Shown here piece after piece: positions 37,372 through 43,547 of a stretch of 64,000 bases of DNA. The notes beneath the pieces were generated by a model, which was given only the letters and a program-made list of their open reading frames with translations, had not been told where the DNA came from and ran no database searches. Source of the stretch: JAJFUI01 sp039698035 (GTDB taxonomy: Bacteria; Planctomycetota; Planctomycetia; Pirellulales; Thermoguttaceae). The stretch lies in the NCBI GenBank assembly GCA_039698035.1, contig JBDKSW010000014.1:62001-126000 (forward strand). The letters are read 5' to 3'. The stretch's first letter is position 1. Every line of letters begins with the position of its first letter. A program made the translations under genes and the position numbers.

Positions 37372-37456
37372 CTGGGGGGCTCCGTGGTTGAGAACATGAG
37401 GCGCAGACCTTCAGTCTAGTCGGACGCTCGCCGACATGGAAGCGACCCCGACGGTG

Positions 37457-37483
37457 GGTAGTGTCCTAACGGAGTGTTGCTGG
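37457..37483 (+). repeat. Left terminal inverted repeat (IRL)
   Basis: It starts GGTAGTGTCCTAA and ends GTGTTGCTGG. Compared with the reverse complement of the right end, only three adjacent bases differ (CGG against TTT). Confidence 0.85.
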
Positions 37484-37499
37484 ACGAAAGATGCGGCTA

Positions 37500-37631
37500 T
37501 TACCACCCATACGGCGACCCGCTACCGCGCTCGTCTGGGTCGCCTGGGTCAGGAGGGCCACCGAGGATGATCCACGCCACGATGAACATGGCCACGGGAG
37601 TGCCAATGAAGATCAGGAGATTGACGGCCAT
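37500..37631 (-). CDS. 43-residue membrane microprotein in IS cargo
   Basis: The protein begins MAVNLLIFIGTPVAMF, continues through a single hydrophobic helix ending IVAWIILGG, then a Pro/Asp/Gly tail PPDPGDPDERGSGSPYGW. One transmembrane segment with a soluble acidic tail is clear. It lies between IRL and an internal IR-like copy, transcribed towards the element end. A 14-bp exact duplication (37627-37654) doubles the start-codon region. A TATAGT box on the minus strand (37652-37657) could be a -10. No function is known. Confidence 0.55.
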   Translation of the reverse strand: MAVNLLIFIGTPVAMFIVAWIILGGPPDPGDPDERGSGSPYGW

Positions 37632-37654
37632 GAGGCTACTGCCATGAGGCTACT
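37627..37654. repeat. 14-bp tandem duplication over the microprotein start
   Basis: GCCATGAGGCTACT occurs twice without a gap (37627-37640 and 37641-37654). On the minus strand each copy contains an ATG, but the two are in different frames. Confidence 0.9.
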
Positions 37655-37663
37655 ATATCGGAA

Positions 37664-37693
37664 GGTAGCGGGCCAAGAGTGTGTTGCTGGGCG
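37664..37693 (+). repeat. Internal degenerate copy of the element end
   Basis: The 30 bases match the outer-end sequence without gaps at 22 positions, including GGTAG at one end and GTGTTGCTGGGCG at the other, in the same orientation as IRL. A second partial match, GGGTACTGTCC, follows at 37724-37734. Confidence 0.55.
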
Positions 37694-37798
37694 GCAGGGC
37701 CGGCGACGGCAAACTGCTGGAAAGGGTACTGTCCCCGTAAAACCACACAATGCGCAGACCGCTTGAACGACCAGACAAACCGCCTATGATCGTCCAGT

Positions 37799-38233
37799 AT
37801 GGACGCCTTCAACGAATTGCGCCGGCAAGCCAGAGAGAGGCGGGAAAAGGCTATTTGCGAGGCCCGAGACGCCTATGCCGCCACTCGTGCCAGAATAGCC
37901 GCCCTGGAACAGGACATCCTAGGCCGCGACCTGTCGAGCCATAGGACTATCGCATCGTGCATCGACTCACTTCTCCCGACAGACCGCACCTTTACGACCG
38001 TTGACATCCTAGCGGGCCTTGAAGCCCTCGACCCACGCCGGAACTGGCGCAAGAGGCCGCTCGACAGCCACATATCGCGCCTCAGGGAACGCGGGCCGAT
38101 GCGGCAAACCGAACTGGCCATGGCGATTCTGGAAGCAGGCTACCATCTGGATAATAAGCACACACCCCCCAGTGTGTCTGTAGCATTGCACAAAACAATA
38201 TTGACATATTGTGCAAAAACAGTATACTTTTAA
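37799..38233 (+). CDS. Coiled-coil/HTH-like cargo protein, probably truncated at the C-terminus
   Basis: Residues 1-45 are a highly charged helix (ELRRQARERREKAICEARDA). Residues ~45-105 contain TFTTVDILAGLEALDPRRNW and RPLDSHISRLRERG, which looks like a small winged or HTH domain seen in planctomycete proteins of unknown function. The last ~30 residues (from about HLDNKHTPP) are encoded by the AT-rich toxin-antitoxin promoter and operator, so this tail is probably not original. The gene may have been cut when the toxin-antitoxin cassette was joined. Confidence 0.5.
   Translation: MDAFNELRRQARERREKAICEARDAYAATRARIAALEQDILGRDLSSHRTIASCIDSLLPTDRTFTTVDILAGLEALDPRRNWRKRPLDSHISRLRERGPMRQTELAMAILEAGYHLDNKHTPPSVSVALHKTILTYCAKTVYF
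38186..38228 (+). promoter_or_regulatory. First toxin-antitoxin promoter with nested palindromic operator
   Basis: TTGACA (38201-38206), 16 bases and TATACT (38223-38228). Two palindromes centre on it: TTGCACAA / TTGTGCAA (38186-38193, 38209-38216) and CAATAT-tgac-ATATTG (38196-38211), the latter covering the -35. This fits repression by the antitoxin or antitoxin-toxin complex. Confidence 0.75.
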
Positions 38234-38260
38234 CGTGTGCTGATTGTACTGTATTTAGCG

Positions 38261-38318
38261 TTGACAATTGTGCCCGTCTATGTACAATTTCGTTGCTTTG
38301 GCCGATAATGGGATTATC
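38261..38318 (+). promoter_or_regulatory. Second toxin-antitoxin promoter and palindrome
   Basis: TTGACA (38261-38266), 16 bases and TACAAT (38283-38288), exactly 60 bases after the first promoter. A perfect palindrome GATAAT-ggg-ATTATC (38304-38318) lies just after the expected start of transcription. Confidence 0.7.
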
Positions 38319-38412
38319 ATTACAGTAGGAGAGCCAAGTGACTGTGCTCGCCAACAACCTCTGTGATGACGGCAAAGAACGCATTACGCACGACAGGGAC
38401 CAAGGTTTTATT

Positions 38413-38700
38413 ATGGGAACGTCCACCCTCGACATCTCTGAAGCTCGCAAACAGTTTTCACAACTGGACAAGCGACTGCGTGAGGATCGAGTGATTTGGA
38501 TCACGCGGCACAACAAAAAAGCGTTTGCAGTTGTGGATACTGACCTACTTCAGACGGTCCTGGAAACGATCGAAATCTTGTCCGATCCCGATGCGCTGAA
38601 AATGTTCCAGGAAGGGCTGCGCGACATCCGGGCCGGCCGTCTGCATGACCACGAGGATGTCAAAAGCGAGCTTTTAAATGGAAGTAAGAGTGACGGTTAA
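38413..38700 (+). CDS. Antitoxin, Phd/YefM family
   Basis: It has 95 residues from MGTSTLDISEARKQFSQL, the normal start of the family, with AAGG seven bases before. The N-terminal part is the DNA-binding Phd fold; the helical C-terminus (LKMFQEGLRDIRAGRL) should wrap the toxin. A GTG at 38338, close after AGGAGAG, would add 25 residues in frame; that site is a better ribosome-binding context but the extension is unlike the family. The gene overlaps the toxin gene by 23 bases. GC is lower than in the chromosome around the element. Confidence 0.85.
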   Translation: MGTSTLDISEARKQFSQLDKRLREDRVIWITRHNKKAFAVVDTDLLQTVLETIEILSDPDALKMFQEGLRDIRAGRLHDHEDVKSELLNGSKSDG

Positions 38701-39067
38701 ATGGACCGACACAGCGAAAGAGTCGCTGAAGAGCCTTCCGCCAAAAGTTCAGCATGGCTTGCTGGAAAAAGCCGATGAACTAGCTCAAAGTGGGTCAGAC
38801 CCTCGCGGGTTTTGTAAGCCGCTTACGGGGCCGCTTCAGAATTATTATCGGATTGTTTACAGCCGATACCGCGCCATCTTTACCGTGGAAGAAGAAGTGC
38901 TTGCGAGTGGCGATAAGCTTCTGCAACTTACCGTTATTTTCGTGGCAGCTGGAATCCGCAAGGAGTTTGACAAGCGCGATGTTTATCGCGTTGCCCAGAA
39001 GCTCATCGAGTCCGTTCTTCCAAACCTTCCCGACATCGAAGAGTTTGAGTTAAAGAAAAAAGAATGA
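38678..39067 (+). CDS. Toxin, RelE/ParE superfamily
   Basis: This 129-residue protein begins MEVRVTVKWTDTAKESLKSL. The PLTGPLQNYYRIVYSRYRAI block matches the core strands of RelE/ParE toxins. It is longer than the usual ~90 residues because of a charged C-terminal extension ending in LKKKE. Whether it cuts mRNA (RelE) or poisons gyrase (ParE) cannot be told by eye. The start codon lies within the antitoxin gene, as usual for such pairs. Confidence 0.85.
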   Translation: MEVRVTVKWTDTAKESLKSLPPKVQHGLLEKADELAQSGSDPRGFCKPLTGPLQNYYRIVYSRYRAIFTVEEEVLASGDKLLQLTVIFVAAGIRKEFDKRDVYRVAQKLIESVLPNLPDIEEFELKKKE

Positions 39068-39212
39068 TCGGCCCATTCGATGGCAGTCATCTTCATGCCG
39101 CAGCTCCGTAAGAGGTGAGCGGCCCGCGTCTTGGTGGCGCAGCAGTCTTATACTCTGCCGGAGGGGTCCGCGTCTGCGCGGAACGGGATCGTAACCCCCT
39201 CTCTCCGCTAGG

Positions 39213-39386
39213 CTAGGCTTTACGTTTGGCGGCCTTCAGGATGACGTTGCGCGCCCATGTTGAGGTTTTGCCCTCCGCAGCCCGCTTAACGTCCTCCACT
39301 TCCGCCGGCGTCAGCCGGACCTCAAAGCGCACAGTCCGCCTGTCTTCTTCGGGCTTAGGCGGTCGCCCGCGTCCTTTGGGTTTCAT
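39213..39386 (-). CDS. Ribbon-helix-helix (CopG-like) protein, 57 residues
   Basis: It starts MKPKGRGRPPKPEEDRRT, a basic Pro-rich arm, followed by VRFEVRLTPAEVEDVKRA as the strand and first helix and TSTWARNVILKAAKRKA as the second helix. This is the pattern of small RHH DNA-binding proteins, including MobC-like and IS-borne repressors. Its promoter places the transcription start at or within a base of the ATG, so the mRNA is probably leaderless. Facing the transposase gene across shared control DNA, it is a good candidate for repressor of both. Confidence 0.7.
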   Translation of the reverse strand: MKPKGRGRPPKPEEDRRTVRFEVRLTPAEVEDVKRAAEGKTSTWARNVILKAAKRKA

Positions 39387-39392
39387 GCCGTT

Positions 39393-39420
39393 ATTTTACA
39401 GACAAAAAAACCTTTTGCAA
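39393..39420 (-). promoter_or_regulatory. Promoter of the RHH gene
   Basis: Minus strand: TTGCAA, 16 bases, TAAAAT. The bases right before the -10 are TGTCTG. The -10 ends six bases before the ATG. Confidence 0.7.
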
Positions 39421-39425
39421 GCCTA

Positions 39426-39453
39426 TTGACGGTCGATTAAATGTCTGTACAAT
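39426..39453 (+). promoter_or_regulatory. Promoter towards transposase
   Basis: TTGACG, 16 bases, TACAAT. The bases right before the -10 are again TGTCTG, giving inverted half-sites (39398-39404 ACAGACA; 39442-39448 TGTCTGT) placed symmetrically over both -10 boxes. Confidence 0.75.
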
Positions 39454-39471
39454 AAATCAGAGTTGGGAGTC

Positions 39472-39552
39472 ATGAGCCCAACAAAAAACCCTTGGTCAGA
39501 ACTGCAATTCCGGCCAAGGGCAATCACAACCAGGCGGTTCGCCCAGAAGTGA
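39472..39552 (+). CDS. 26-residue leader ORF before transposase
   Basis: The short ORF reads MSPTKNPWSELQF, then an Arg-rich end (RPRAITTRRFAQK). GGGAG lies four to five bases before the ATG, and the ORF is the first one after the promoter. It ends 53 bases before the transposase start, ahead of a hairpin. Its translation could control folding of that hairpin; this is inference. Confidence 0.45.
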   Translation: MSPTKNPWSELQFRPRAITTRRFAQK

Positions 39553-39571
39553 CCTCACACTCTCAATTCTA

Positions 39572-39604
39572 GCGAATCCGCCGCGACCGGGAAAGCGGAT
39601 TCGC
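39572..39604 (+). promoter_or_regulatory. Hairpin next to transposase start codon
   Basis: GCGAATCCGC (39572-39581) and GCGGATTCGC (39595-39604) form a perfect 10-bp stem with a 13-base loop containing the purine-rich ACCGGGAAA. The stem ends one base before the ATG, so it should block ribosome entry on the transposase mRNA. Confidence 0.7.
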
Positions 39605-39605
39605 C

Positions 39606-40649
39606 ATGATAGCCCCAGCCTGTCGGCATGACCAAAGCAAGAAGCACGGCAAGGACCGGTACGGAAACCAACGCTACCGCTGCGTGTTGTGCGGCAAGAC
39701 GTGGATTCAGCCCAAGCCAGAGGGCCAGCTTGGCCCGATGCGGTTGCCCGTTCAGACGGCCAAGATCATCCTGCAATTGCTGTTGGAGGGTAGCTCAATC
39801 CGATCGGCCGAGCGGATTACCCACGTTCACCGCGACACAATCTGCCGGCTGATCGTTCGGTTCGGCAACGCCTGCCATGAGTTCCTTGACGAGCGGATGC
39901 GCGGCCTGACACTGACCCACCTGCAATTCGATGAGCAGTGGACCTATGTAGCCAAGAAGCAATCTCGGCTGACCGTGACCGAACGGGCCGAGCGGTGCGA
40001 CATTGGCGACGTGTACCTATGGACCTGCATTGACCGCAAGACGAAACTCATGCCGGCATTCATGCTCGGCAAGCGGTCTGCCGACAACGCCCGGCGGTTT
40101 TTGATGGATGTCGCCGGACGGTTGGTGTTCCCCAGCGCCCACGCCAGCGACGCCCACGCCTACCAGGCTGGCGGTTATCGGCCGTTCATTCAGGTTTCGA
40201 CGGACGGCTTTGCCGCCTACCCTGAGGCCGTGGACATGGCCTTCGGCCCCTACGCCTGCTATGGCACGATCATCAAGGACTACCGCAACGCCACGATGAT
40301 CTACACGCCATCGGAAATGGTCGGCACCCAGCGGACCGGGATACGCGGGATAGGCAAGGGCCAAGAATGGTCGATATGCACGTCGCACGTCGAGCGGCTG
40401 AACGGCACCCAGCGGCTATTCGTGAAGCGGCTGAACCGGCTGACCCTGTGTTTCAGCAAGAAGCTCCGCAACCTGGAGGCCGCTTTCGCCATGTTCGCGG
40501 CCTACTACAACTACTGCTGGCGGACCCGGAAGCCAGGCAACAGCAGCAAACGCCGGCCGACAGCGGCCATCATGGCCAAGCTGACCGACCACCTTTGGAG
40601 CTTCGACGAGCTTTTCGACACCGTTCTACGCCCAGCAACACTAAATTAG
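39606..40649 (+). CDS. IS1-family transposase, single-ORF type
   Basis: This 347-residue DDE transposase has a zinc-ribbon-like N-terminus (CRHDQSKKHGKDRYGNQRYR, then CVLCGKTW) and an HTH, like InsA, joined to an InsB-like catalytic part. Catalytic residues are Asp109 (LQFDEQWTYV), Asp200 (VSTDGFAAYP) and Glu263 (HVERLNG). The block VKRLNRLTLCFSKKLRN is typical of IS1 InsB. Unlike classic IS1 no frameshift is needed. The stop codon lies inside the right inverted repeat. No inactivating change is visible. Confidence 0.92.
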   Translation: MIAPACRHDQSKKHGKDRYGNQRYRCVLCGKTWIQPKPEGQLGPMRLPVQTAKIILQLLLEGSSIRSAERITHVHRDTICRLIVRFGNACHEFLDERMRGLTLTHLQFDEQWTYVAKKQSRLTVTERAERCDIGDVYLWTCIDRKTKLMPAFMLGKRSADNARRFLMDVAGRLVFPSAHASDAHAYQAGGYRPFIQVSTDGFAAYPEAVDMAFGPYACYGTIIKDYRNATMIYTPSEMVGTQRTGIRGIGKGQEWSICTSHVERLNGTQRLFVKRLNRLTLCFSKKLRNLEAAFAMFAAYYNYCWRTRKPGNSSKRRPTAAIMAKLTDHLWSFDELFDTVLRPATLN

Positions 40650-40658
40650 GACACTACC
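40632..40658 (-). repeat. Right terminal inverted repeat (IRR)
   Basis: It reads CCAGCAACACTAAATTAG then GACACTACC; it is the inverted partner of the left end with three mismatches, and overlaps the last 18 bases of the transposase gene. Confidence 0.85.
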
Positions 40659-40875
40659 CGACGGGCGGCCCATCCTTCGCCAGGCATTCGCCATATCGCA
40701 ACAATTGCCGCTCGAAACCGATTTAGGGCAAAATAGGCTGAAAAATCTTCGCAGGCGACAAGTCCGGTCTAATCGCGCGGGTCTTGCCGACCGATATAGT
40801 TTGTCGGGTCGATCGCCCAGCGCTTCCGAGCGCCGGCCTCTGTTCTAATCTTCTTGTCCTTTGCGAGGTGCTGCC

Positions 40876-41730
40876 GTGAGTATCCACCCGTCGGCCATCA
40901 TTAGCCCAAATGCCCAGATTGCCCAGGATGCGCAAATCGGGCCTTTCTGCATCGTCGAGTCGGGCGCGTCGATCGGTCCAGGGTGCATTCTCGAAAGTCA
41001 CGTAGCCGTCAAGGAAGCGACGACCCTCGGATCAAACAACCGGGTCTGCGATGGCGCCGTTCTCGGCGGCCTTCCGCAGCACGTCCATGTACCGACCAAT
41101 CCGGGCCGAGTCGTCATCGGCAGCGGCAATACGATCCGCGAACACGTCACGGTCCATCGTGCCTTGGTCCAAGATCATGTGACGGCCATCGGCGACAACT
41201 GCCTGCTGATGGTCGGCAGCCACGTGGCCCACGACTGCCACGTCGGCAACAACGTCATTCTGACAAACAACGCGCTGCTGGCCGGCCACGTAACCGTCGG
41301 CGACCGGGCCTATCTCTCCGGAGCGGCGGCCGTGCATCAGTTCTGCCGCATCGGCAGCCTCGCCATGGTCGGCGGCCAATCGCACCTTTCCCAAGATGTT
41401 CCACCTTACGTCACGGTCGATGGCATGAGCACGCTGGTCGTCGGTCTCAACAAGATCGGACTGCGGCGGGCGGGCTACGATCAGGCCACGATCCAGGAGT
41501 TGATGGCCGCCTATCGCGTCATCTATCGCAGCCGGCTTCGCTGGAACGACATCCTCGAACAGCTTCGCACGCGGTTCCCGACGGGCCCCGCGGCCCTGTT
41601 CTACGAGTTCCTTTCCACGACCGCCCGGGGCATCATCTCCGAACGTCGTGCCCCGCCGGGCGCCACGATCAAGCTGCGTGACACGGTCGACGCCGAGCCC
41701 GAACCGCAGGTCCGCGTCAAGTTCGCGTAG
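40876..41730 (+). CDS. lpxA: Acyl-ACP--UDP-N-acetylglucosamine O-acyltransferase
   Basis: LpxA performs the first step of lipid A synthesis. The left-handed beta-helix hexapeptides start at once (IHPSAIISPNAQIAQDAQIG), the catalytic His is in SHVAHDCHVG, and the C-terminal helical part follows LNKIGLRRAGY. GTG 40876 is preceded by GAGGTG at five bases. The protein has 284 residues, slightly longer than average because of a C-terminal extension (from about STTARGI). Other lpx genes are not in the window. Presence of lpxA fits a Gram-negative outer membrane. Confidence 0.93.
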   Translation: MSIHPSAIISPNAQIAQDAQIGPFCIVESGASIGPGCILESHVAVKEATTLGSNNRVCDGAVLGGLPQHVHVPTNPGRVVIGSGNTIREHVTVHRALVQDHVTAIGDNCLLMVGSHVAHDCHVGNNVILTNNALLAGHVTVGDRAYLSGAAAVHQFCRIGSLAMVGGQSHLSQDVPPYVTVDGMSTLVVGLNKIGLRRAGYDQATIQELMAAYRVIYRSRLRWNDILEQLRTRFPTGPAALFYEFLSTTARGIISERRAPPGATIKLRDTVDAEPEPQVRVKFA

Positions 41731-41751
41731 CCGTCGGCGCAAGCCATCCAT

Positions 41752-41782
41752 CAACGGTGCAACCAACCCGGCTGCACCGTTG
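41752..41782 (+). terminator. Hairpin after lpxA
   Basis: CAACGGTGCA and TGCACCGTTG form a perfect 10-bp stem with an 11-base loop, 22 bases after the lpxA stop. No U-run follows, so it is either a U-less terminator or an mRNA 3'-end structure. The remaining bases up to 42028 show no gene. Confidence 0.55.
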
Positions 41783-42028
41783 AAGCGTTCTTGGGACCGT
41801 AGTCGCCGAACGGAACGTCGGTGCGCTGATCGACCGCGTCCCACGAAAGTCCGACCAAGGTCTGTGAGGCCGTGGAGAACTGCAGAGCTGCCGCGACGCC
41901 CTTCCGTGCGTCCCGCGGCCTTCATCTCTGCCATCGTTTGTTCGATCTGCCAGCGTCCTTGGCGAAAGATGGCGTTTGGACGCATTCACGTGGACATGCC
42001 TGGCGGCTGTTGCTGCGCGATTGGGGAG

Positions 42029-42057
42029 TTGACACCCCAAATGGCGGCAGGCACAAT
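42029..42057 (+). promoter_or_regulatory. Promoter of three-gene membrane operon
   Basis: TTGACA (42029-42034), a 17-base spacer and CACAAT (42052-42057). Transcription should start about 45 bases before the first ATG. Confidence 0.65.
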
Positions 42058-42109
42058 AGGGCGTGTCGGATGATCAAGTCTCTTCTTTCACACACCACAG
42101 GACACGGCC

Positions 42110-42637
42110 ATGTCGCAGGACCTATTTTCGGAATTGCCTCCTTTGACTCAGCCCGTTCCAGCCGGCCCGAGGCTTGGCAGCTTGGCACAGTCGGCACGCA
42201 AGAAGCAGCTTAAGACCGCCCGGATCATCCTGATCATCGTTGGCATACTCACGGTCGCCGGAAACGGTCTTATGTTGGGGAATGTCAACAACGAGGTGGA
42301 TCGGACCATTCAAAAGCAAGTCGACGCCCTTCGTGCCCAAGGGCAACAGGCGGACGGCGCGTCAGTGGCTGAATTTCGTGATCGGAACATTAGATACTGC
42401 CGGATCATCTACGGGTCGGCGTTGGTCTTCGGCGTCGTCTTCATTGCCCTTGGCATCGCGGTCTATACCTATCCCGTGCCGTGCACGGTGCTGGCACTTG
42501 TGCTGTACGTTGGCGCCGCCGCAATTTACGGCTTTCTGAGTCCCGAGACACTGAAGAACGGCATGCTCGTAAAGATCGTTATTATTATTGCCCTTGCGAA
42601 ATCCGTCCAGGCGGCGGTTGCTTATCGAAAAGCGTAA
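42110..42637 (+). CDS. Membrane protein of unknown function, 175 residues
   Basis: A polar N-terminus (SELPPLTQPVPAGPRLG) is followed by about four hydrophobic helices: ARIILIIVGILTVAGNGLML, IIYGSALVFGVVFIALGIAV, TVLALVLYVGAAAIYGFL and KIVIIIALAKSVQAAVAY. A charged loop after the first helix (VNNEVDRTIQKQVDALRAQG) could be a coiled coil. No family is recognised. It is the first gene of a probable operon with the CPBP and next membrane protein genes. Confidence 0.75.
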   Translation: MSQDLFSELPPLTQPVPAGPRLGSLAQSARKKQLKTARIILIIVGILTVAGNGLMLGNVNNEVDRTIQKQVDALRAQGQQADGASVAEFRDRNIRYCRIIYGSALVFGVVFIALGIAVYTYPVPCTVLALVLYVGAAAIYGFLSPETLKNGMLVKIVIIIALAKSVQAAVAYRKA

Positions 42638-42671
42638 GAATGCCAAAGCGGGTTCGTTTCGAGATGGCGCC

Positions 42672-43547
42672 ATGCCATTTGAGCCATTGTTGCGTCAATC
42701 TGATGGGCTGCCAGCCGAATCGCTGTCGATGACCGACAATCAGCCAGCGACGGTCGTCTGTTGGCGGTGCGGCAAGGAAGTGCCTTGCGCATCGTCGGCG
42801 TGTCCTTTTTGCGAGGCGTCGCTTCGGGTCGGCTCACCAGGGGCCAACGTCACGGATACACTGCAAGACGCCAATGCCCGGACGTTGAACCGAATGCTCA
42901 TCGTTTTCGGCGTCCTCTTAGGCATTTCCTTCGTTGGCGGCCTGGTTCGTCATCTCATGGCCGCCGTCGCTCCTCATCATTGCCTTGAAGCGTGGCAGGC
43001 ACTGGCAGCGACCATTGTCATCGAAGTGGCCGATACGGCGTTGGTTCTGCTGGCCTGGGCTTGGTGCGGCGCGCGGTTTCCCGAGCCGCGTCGGTCGTTG
43101 GTCCGCCGCGTGCTGGTTTGGATGGCCGCTCTCGCGGGACTTGTCGGCGTCCTCGCCCTCAACGTGCTGTACCACCGGTTCATTTGCGAGTGGCTCCATT
43201 TGTCCGTCGAGCGCCAGTATGTCTTTCGGGATCACGCGCTGACGACACTCTCGATGTTGGCCATTTGCGCTCAGCCGCCGATTGTTGAGGAACTCTTCTT
43301 CCGCTATTTGATGTTTGGCGCGCTGAGACGCGTCATGGGCGGAAATGGCGTGGTTTGGATCACGGCCGTGATGTTCGCGACGGCACACATTGGCGTGCCA
43401 TTGAGCATGCCGGTATTGTTTGTTCTCGGGCTGTTGCTGGGCTACGCCCGACTCGGAACCGGGACGATTTGGCTCCCGATCGCCTTGCACTTTCTTCACA
43501 ACGCAGCCGTGGTTGCGTTGAATGCGATGTACGGAGGACTCCAATGA
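42672..43547 (+). CDS. CPBP-family intramembrane protease homologue with N-terminal zinc ribbon
   Basis: The first part has a zinc-ribbon motif CWRCGK and CPFCEA, then about seven to eight membrane helices. The CPBP/Abi core is complete: PPIVEELFFRYLMFG (EExxxR), TAHIG and LHFLHNAAV. The family includes prenyl-protein endopeptidase-like proteins and bacteriocin-immunity proteins. ATG 42672 is used; ATG 42729 (MTDNQPATVVCW) is a strong alternative closer to the ribbon. The stop overlaps the next start (ATGATGA), so the two are translationally coupled. Confidence 0.85.
   Translation: MPFEPLLRQSDGLPAESLSMTDNQPATVVCWRCGKEVPCASSACPFCEASLRVGSPGANVTDTLQDANARTLNRMLIVFGVLLGISFVGGLVRHLMAAVAPHHCLEAWQALAATIVIEVADTALVLLAWAWCGARFPEPRRSLVRRVLVWMAALAGLVGVLALNVLYHRFICEWLHLSVERQYVFRDHALTTLSMLAICAQPPIVEELFFRYLMFGALRRVMGGNGVVWITAVMFATAHIGVPLSMPVLFVLGLLLGYARLGTGTIWLPIALHFLHNAAVVALNAMYGGLQ

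Larger units (their letters stand above)
37457..40658 (+). mobile_element. IS1-family element with cargo (3.2 kb)
   Basis: The boundaries are two imperfect inverted repeats (37457-37483 and 40632-40658; 24 of 27 bases match). The transposase at the right end has IS1 InsB marks, and its stop codon lies in the right repeat. Typical single-ORF IS1-family members are about 1 kb, whereas this one carries about 2.1 kb between the left end and the transposase promoter. The cargo is a 43-residue membrane protein gene, a truncated unknown, a toxin-antitoxin pair and a ribbon-helix-helix gene. The flanks CGACGGTG (37449-37456) and CGACGGGC (40659-40666) agree at 6 of 8 bases and may be a decayed target duplication. 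Confidence 0.85.

Noticed and set aside
39131..39190. tRNA-like look of the stretch around GTCTTATACTCTGCCGGAGG in the element
   Set aside because: No acceptor stem or T-arm could be paired; only a 6-bp hairpin TCCGCG-TCTG-CGCGGA is present.
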